Source: Fasciola hepatica
Lineage: Eukaryota > Platyhelminthes > Trematoda > Plagiorchiida > Fasciolidae
Assembly: GCA_948099385.1 (NCBI GenBank)
Contig: CANUEZ040000165.1
Location: forward strand, 6,522,501-6,586,500
Direction of reading: 5' to 3'
Length of the DNA: 64,000 nucleotides
A model generated the notes under the pieces. That model saw only the letters and a list, made by a program, of their open reading frames with translations, was not told the origin of the DNA and did not search any database. A program made the translations under genes and the position numbers. Position 1 is the first letter of the stretch, and each line of letters starts with the position of its first letter. Positions 57,298 through 64,000 of this stretch are shown in pieces.

Positions 57298-60200
57298 TTG
57301 CCTTCCTCTACTGCTCCCCGCCCCCTTGCTGACCCCCTGGCATCCTTACTAACTCTCTCCCGATTCATACCTGCTTTGCCTCAAAGGTCCCACCTAGAGT
57401 CACCATACCCCCCTCCAGATCTATTAGCCCGCGTTACAATGACACCTCAGCATCCAGTGGTAATCTCTACTGAACATCATGAGTGTTCGGCCCAATGTAC
57501 AATGTGCGGCGATAAGGATAGAGCTGTCCAAAAGGAAGTAGCAACTCACACCCTGTCTTCCTGCATGGATGACCCGCCCATTGATCACCGCCCTGCCACG
57601 CACACCCTGGCTACCAAATCCACTGACGCTTCAAAGCCTCCTACAGAAATGCTTACCATAGCACTATTCAACTCCCGTTCCATCTTGAACAAGCTTCCCG
57701 CTATAAAAAGACTGGCTGTCGTCCACAACTTCGACATAATCCTGATTACTGAGACTTGGCTCACCGAGAACATACCTTCTGACCAAATATCACTGATCGG
57801 TTATCAAACCTTCAGGACTCAACGAATCTACCGCCGCGGTGGAGGTTGCATGGGGTATGTCAAGAGCAGCCTATCTGCCACCCTACTGGAAAATACCGTG
57901 CTCGCAAATGTAGAAGATTCTATATGGTTTACAATTTCTTTATCCCAGATGAACATAGTTGTAGGTTGTATATATCGACCCCCCAGAAACGACACTTCCA
58001 CATTTAATCCCATCATTGATGCATTTAATTACATCGCTGACCTGCCATTTGGAGGTAAATTTATAGCAGGCGACTTCAATGCCCCGGGCGTAAACTGGTC
58101 CTCCTTTTCTGCCCCCTACAAGTATATGCAATTTGCCTCATGCATTCGCCTGGGCCAGTGGGCCCAACATGTAAAACAACCTACCAGAAAGAATAACATC
58201 CTTGATCTGATATTTACCCTGGGTCTCACGAACGTCTCTGCCTCCGTACTAAACAACTACACAGGCAGCGACCATAAAATCGTCAGTTGCAGATAACAAG
58301 TCAAGCCACGTACTGTTAGCCTACCATGTAACGGTCCCTCCTTCCGTCACTTTAAATGGGACCATATTCCCTCTCAAATTCGCTCCAGAAACTGGGACGA
58401 GTTCTTCCTAACAGCAAATCCCCAGTTAGCCGCTGACATCCTCTACTCAAGTTTACACTCATGCATCGAAAACATATCACGCCCCTACAATCCATCCAGA
58501 CCAGCAGGTTACCATATAGCTAGGCTAAAGCAGAAATACGACGAGCTTCGACGGCAGTACCAACGAAATAGAGACTTTTCTACAGTCTTCAGACTGGAAC
58601 GCCTCTATCACGAAATCCACCGCAAGGCCCGTGACCTACAACTAAAGCAAGAAACCAAAGCGTTGCGCCACCCAAACAAAGCTCAAGAGCTAGCCCGGCT
58701 ACATAGGGCTCGTGCCCCACAATAAACTCGATGCATAAAACAGATCATCCATTTGGATAACCTCATAACCTCACCTCGAAAGATAGCTGACACGTTTAAT
58801 ACTTTCTTCACAACCACCGTGTCTCTCAGTCCATCGTGTACCCAGTTTGTCACCCCGTCTGTCACAAGCTCCTCACTCAGTTCTATCACGGTTCCCACTA
58901 CGGATATAAATAGATACATTCACACCTTCAAACCGACCTACTACCCCGGTCCTGGCGGCCTACCGTCAGCAATATTCACTCTAGGCGGCCCGGATATTCC
59001 CCTACTACTACTAAACCTATACAATTTATCTCTGCAAACCGGGACCTTCCCCAGCCAATGGAAGAAATCCATTATTATCCCCAGGCACAAGAAAGGCGCA
59101 GTGCATGACATTGCAAATTACCGCCCGATTAATCATACGCCAATGATCTCGAGGCTGCTAGAAAAAGTCGTAAAACACTACCTGACCGACTACCTTTCTG
59201 CACATAAGCTCATCAGCCCAAGACAGCACGGATTTCTCAAATCACGGTCGTGTTCAACCTGCCAATTTGACTTTCTAAATTTGGTAACAACAGCCGCCAA
59301 CAAAGACAGAGCACTCGTCATCATCTATCTTGATATGACAAAAGCCTTAGACAGAGTGCCACATCTGCAGTTACTCAACAAGATTAGGGGATACGGTATT
59401 GAAAACCCCCTACTCAGTTGGTTTAAATCCTATCTACAAGACCGTCACCAAGTTACCTGCATCAGCGGTCGGAAATCAGACCCCCACCCAGTAAACAGCG
59501 GGGTTATCCAAGGTATTGTTCTAGGACCACTGCTGTTCTTACTATATATAAACGATATTTGCAATGTCATCACTTACGGCGAAATTTTCTTGTTTGCCGA
59601 CGATATGAACATAGTCTACGAAATCGAAAGAGGAAACCTACCTGCAGCACTGAATAACATCATGGTCGACGCACAGTCCTTATCTCCCTAATGTGATGGC
59701 TGGAAAATGGAATTTTCAGTGAACAAAAGCAGTTATCTCTCGCTAAACTGCAATATCCCTTATGATACGCTTAAGATTGGCGGTGTCTCACTCCCATATT
59801 CCCCAACAATTAGAGACCTTGGACTGCAATATTCTTACACTTTCAATTTCTCTGAACACACTTCCTACATAACTGCACGGGCAAATAAGTCCCTTGGCTT
59901 GTTGCAGAGAAATTTTCTTCTCACGAACAGTAAGTTAGAGATATACAAAACTCATATTCGCCCAACCCTAGAGTACTGTACACTTGTGTTCTCAAATATG
60001 CATAAACGTGATATTATCGACATTGAGAATGTACAGCGTCGATTTACCAAAAAACTGTTTGGGCCTTCTACGACCCTGACCTACAGACAGCGATGTACAC
60101 TCCTGCGGCTTGATCCCCTATGGCTTAAGAGAATAAAACTCAACCTCGCATTTTTGTTTACTTTGGTCCACAAACAAGCTGTATCCTCCAGCCAAGTTCA

Positions 60201-60465
60201 GTTCAGTATAAACTCGGCACATCAGCTGCGTAATAGGGAACACCGTATAACGATCCCTACTTCTCGGAAATCCTTAAGGCAAAACTTCTTCCTCCTGAAA
60301 TATGCAACTCTGTGGAATAAACTCCCAGCTGATGTACGTTCCGTAGATTCCCTAAATATGTTTAAGTCTAGACTACACGTAGCTCTGGACATCCAAAAAC
60401 TGATAGCTCTTACGAATCCTTACATGTCTTTTGACAGAGCTTATGAGGAAAGCGTTGGATACTAA
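57298..60465 (+). pseudogene. B3 endonuclease-reverse transcriptase ORF2, three TAA stops
   Basis: A single frame encodes: a cysteine cluster (CSAQCTMCGDKD), the endonuclease (FNSRSILNKLPA, LITETWLTE, GGGCMGYV, GCIYRPPR, FIAGDFNAPGVNW, NNILDLIFTLG, GSDHKIV), linker, RT (NYRPINHTPMISRLLEK, QHGFLKSRSCSTC, YLDMTKALDRV, SGVIQGIVLGPLLFLLYIND, FADDMNIVY) and the CR1-like end (FFLLKYATLWNKLPADVRS). TAA codons at 58294, 58723 and 59689 are the only breaks; no frameshift. It nicks target DNA and copies its RNA in place; catalytic residues appear intact. Confidence 0.9.
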
Positions 60466-63316
60466 CCCGAACCCTTGATAATCTAGGATGTGCCCTACCA
60501 TACGACGTAATTGCCATCACCTAAGCGTAAACCTACCAGTTTACAATGCCTAAACGTAGTAACTCTCATGCCTAAGGCCAGTGCATCAGAAGTCGTATTT
60601 GATTATATGAAATACCACTGGAAGCATGAAAGGTAGTCTTTAAACATTCCCAGTGCTGTCTTTACTTAGTCTTCGCCCTTGTCTCTAACCAAAGACGTAG
60701 CACCTGTCGGACTCCTCAACCTCCATCTAGTGGTCACCATTAATCATTCACAGCTCAACTTCCGTCCCTATCACAGAACTCTAGCATCTTCTATGACTGG
60801 CCTATACAACATTTGATACTTAGCCAGCAAAACTACAAACCATCTGTGGATAATCCCGACGAATCACGTTGTTAGTACTGCAAGTTGTACCCCATCTTTG
60901 TGCAGACTGGCTTTTTGTTGAACATAAACCCCATTGAATAATCACAGGCTGTGGTTGACTCTACCTCCCCCTGCATTTTTTGTCCCATGTAAACGGCATG
61001 AGGGTTCTGACTTCACGGATAAGGCGAGTGTTAGCGCGGCACTTCTGCAAACATTCCTGGCTGTGAGGATCTTCCTGCACAGAGTTGACCACCAAAAAGT
61101 AGAGATTGGCATAAAAAAGTGAGAAAAATACCCCACTGTTTTGTCTTCCAGGCACACCAGCCTTGTCACATGTGACCCATGTCTCTGGGTTGTAGTGTCG
61201 CTACGGATTGACTGGTGTGGTTGACCTATTCCCAACGCGGCTTGTTACATGCGGTCCATGTTTCGGCCGGGGCGTGGGAGCTGTGGTCGCCCACCAAAAG
61301 TAGCTCCGCCTTCTCTGACAGCCAGATACCTGACTGTGATAAAACCATTAAAAAGAAGAATAATAAGAACGTCTAAAAAGTGTGGATCATTCTTGGAGCG
61401 CCACGTGCTGGATGCCAGTAGTTGTGTATCGTGCTACCTCCCTACCTGAAGCTGGCCCTTGTGCCGCCTACCATGAGCACCAAATGTAGACCGTTAGAGT
61501 TTGCTTCCCTGACGAAAATTCGGACCCACCTCTCACAGTTCCCCAAACCAGTCCTCACATCGGTGTAGTCCTGCTTTGTAGTACGATAACAGCGAAAAAG
61601 ATACCACGGTAACCATGCAATCATATCCACATCAGATTTCCTTGCTCACATTGGAGCTTAATCCCAGTACGATAGCACTATCGAGGAAGAGCATAGATGA
61701 ACTCGCGTCAATGTTCCAAGACAAGTGACCAATTACCTCTAATGTATCACTACTGTCACCCCAATAGTTCCTTCTACTTTGACTCCTCAGAAACTACTCA
61801 GTATAGAATAACCACTATACCGAAAGAGACGGTAACAGCGTAGCCCCACGCAAACAGTATGTTAGTCCTACTCGCTCAGTCTGTCACTTCAAACCTATCC
61901 TATCGCCTCGTTGCCAAACTACGTTCTGTGTAAGAAAACGGTATCGAGGGTTATCATTACTAACCACTCTTAACCGTGAAGCCCTAGGTCATTTATTAGT
62001 ATCTCAGCGATGCCATGCTCACGGGCAAATCACAAATCTTTTGAAATGCATACAGTTACCAAGCCAGTGTATGCAACTTCGTCGGCCTGCAGCAGTATAG
62101 CTCAAATCCACTACGAGTCTATTTTACCCATGCCCCACCCACATAGACCTAACCAATCCATTGTTTATTGTCTTCACATATTATCATAACCCACAGCTGG
62201 AACCACGTCCAGACTGCAATCTTCCTTTATTTCAGGTTCGTTGTCTCTCACCATCTCAGGTGCCAAATTGGCAAACCAAGGATGTCGCTTTGACTCGCAC
62301 GGACAGAGACTCAAGTGGAACCTACCATAGCAACGGGGACCGAAATCAAACCACACAACAGGAGATGCCCCTAATTGCTTATCAGATCGTTCAACATTTT
62401 CTAACGCAACGAACACGAATTCCAGTTTACGCGCATGCCGCTTATATACAGCCACACTCGGCTAATTGACCGACACATACTGTGCCCTGCCAGACGAAAC
62501 TTACGCATTCGAAACCGTACATTACCAGAAATGACGCTGAATAACACTGAAGGCAAATGCATCAACACGTACATATATATTTGTCAGTGAAACAGCCTAA
62601 TAACGCTGAAGTCCATGCGGAGATTTTCCCACTTCATCATCCGTTACCACAGGTTATCCTTCCTCCGATCCGTAGCCGGCTGGAAATTGACTCTCCACTT
62701 CTCGAGAACCCTCCAGTTGCGCCTTCTTATTTCTGAATAGTACATGTAATTGGTCTTGAATCTAAACTTACCTCTTTATGGACTGCTGTTTCTCCCACAT
62801 CCACCAGTTCACTCTCACGAAATTGGCCTCATGTCCCCTTGATACAAAACTCATTCCGTTTTTCGAACTCCGGTAAATCCGTCATTCAGGGTCTGCATTG
62901 TCTTCATGGATCGCTATCCTCTTCGCATGCGTCGATTTTCCCCGCTTTTTCTTCTTGTTAAATATTTACTCCATCTGCAGAACCTTAGTTGGCCTCCGGT
63001 TTCCTTGGCTTGCATCATTCTTGTTCAAAATGCCTCCTTAGCACTGCGTAAACGATTTCTTCGACATCTCCACCGCGCACCACCGCCTAGCCCGGATTCG
63101 AAACTGGTTCAAAACTGCCGCGCAAACCATTATCAGAATGATCCATTCAAACTGTTGCTGTCTATGATTTTCTATCTCTGATACTCTCGACTTTCATACT
63201 TAGAATTTTGTGAATATTTCATCTTATTGAGTAACGTGTTACACCACGATCATGCGTTAGCGCGTGCCTCTCAACCATGGCCGAGAAATATACCAATATT
63301 ATTATTATTAATATTA
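60466..63316 (+). other. B3 3' UTR with an extra 1.17-kb segment
   Basis: Non-coding. Positions 60466-60555 and 61731-63316 align with the minus-strand B2 3' UTR; 60556-61730 has no counterpart there. A CGGATTCGAAACTGG block near 63092 is shared with other B copies. No gene seen in the extra segment. Confidence 0.65.
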
Positions 63317-64000
63317 AAGGGAAAACCTGTGGGGTTTGGCGGGTCGATATCAGACAGGAGTGAATAGGAACAGTTGAGAAATACGGGCCAGTAGGCAGTG
63401 AGAATTGGCTGGAGGGGGGTCCAAAGGGCAGGGTTGAAAATGTGTGAGGAAAAGGGGTGTAGGGTGGTAGATTAAGCTGCACGTTGTGGGAGGGGCAACT
63501 CAAGTTGGGTGGAACAACAAATATGGAGCAGTTAGTATTGGGTGCAGTAGAGATAGTTGTCAGGTTAGGAGCACGATGTGAGACAGAGTGGGCGGCGTGT
63601 GGAGGCCGTATTTTGGTATCGGCAGGCAGTGAGCGCGGCGAATTTGTAGGGACCACCGAAGTGTTGGAGCAAGGGATATTTTTAATGTGGAAACCTTATT
63701 TGGTGAGTTGAGGCGAGTTGATTTAAGAGAAGACAGTTGAATGAAGGAAGTGTTTGTGTGAAGGTTGGGAAAACTGGTAGACCTACCCCTCTGGACGGCG
63801 AGTAGTTTATCAGCGGGGGGAACCGAGAGTGAATCAGAGTTGGGAGTGTACCCAACAGGCGATGAAGTGGGATAGGGAGGCAATAGTTGGCATCTTTTAC
63901 TCGGCGGCAGTAAGAGGAGAGGGGCCGAAATCTCTAGATCAACAGTAATGGGATCAGATTTTAAGGAGTTCAGCGCGGGAGCGGATGAGGAGGCAGTGGG
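63317..64000 (-). pseudogene. Family B ORF1 tail, minus strand, cut by window edge
   Basis: Minus-strand frames give VDLEISAPL and a long Pro/Ser/Thr/His-rich tract (PHNVQLNLPPYTPFPH, QFSLPTGPYF) like the disordered tail of B1 and B3 ORF1, in at least two frames. It lies directly after B3's 3' end, and 55131-55420 would be its continuation on the other side of B3. Confidence 0.6.

Larger units (their letters stand above)
55421..63316 (+). mobile_element. Family B LINE copy B3, near full length
   Basis: Plus-strand copy with 5' UTR (from GCTACACC), ORF1, ORF2 and a 2.85-kb 3' UTR ending in GAGAAATATACCA (63283-63295) and an ATT-rich tail. The ORF2 frame runs unshifted for more than 1000 codons with only three TAA codons, so it is the best-preserved ORF2 here. 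Flanks on both sides are minus-strand family B sequence. Confidence 0.9.

Noticed and set aside
57298..60465. Stop-codon reassignment (TAA read as sense)
   Set aside because: Broken frames elsewhere use TAA, TAG and TGA alike, so ordinary decay explains them.

Overview
The window looks like repeat-dense intergenic DNA from a eukaryote, most likely a flatworm (tapeworm or fluke). This is inferred from the mix of CR1/Jockey-like LINEs, BEL/Pao and CsRn1-type gypsy elements, and from a gene with introns of 33-50 bases. No rRNA, tRNA, CRISPR or bacterial-type gene was seen. Almost every coding stretch belongs to a transposable element and most are broken by stops or frameshifts.

Layout. 1-2683: minus-strand LINE with an almost intact ORF1 and the start of ORF2. 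2687-14070: minus-strand LINE (family A) split by a complete BEL/Pao element (5412-12099) with identical 377-base LTRs and the 5-base target duplication GCTAG. 14071-17812: a second family A copy. 17813-26125: a region dominated by a 2.8-kb inverted duplication (18145-20958 against 23312-26125) of family A, another LINE tail and a probable gypsy LTR. 26126-33489: gypsy gag, RT scraps, degraded LINE tails and a second, diverged BEL 3' end. 33490-34148: nothing recognised.

The right half is family B LINEs nested in each other. My reading is that one minus-strand copy (ORF1 at 63317-64000, ORF2 at 52378-55420, 3' UTR at 49613-52377 and 35175-36818) was invaded by two plus-strand copies, B3 (55421-63316) and B1 (36819-49612). 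B1 in turn holds a truncated minus-strand LINE (45011-46868) between exact 241-base direct repeats. Its ORF1 also holds a 2.5-kb insertion (37779-40301).

That 2.5-kb insertion is the most unusual item. It carries an intron-containing gene encoding a DUF4806-type protein (38332-39899, minus strand), a reading frame resembling the C-terminus of animal EnSpm/CACTA transposases (39977-40301) and a six-copy 11-base array near one end. Removing it, with one copy of the CTAGT target repeat, restores the LINE ORF1 frame exactly. It may be a little-described DNA element with a DUF4806 accessory gene, or a captured gene.

No host operon or pathway can be read here. The genes cooperate only within each element: ORF1 protein with endonuclease/RT for LINEs, Gag with protease/RT/RNase H/integrase for BEL. 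Boundaries between old LINE fragments are approximate.
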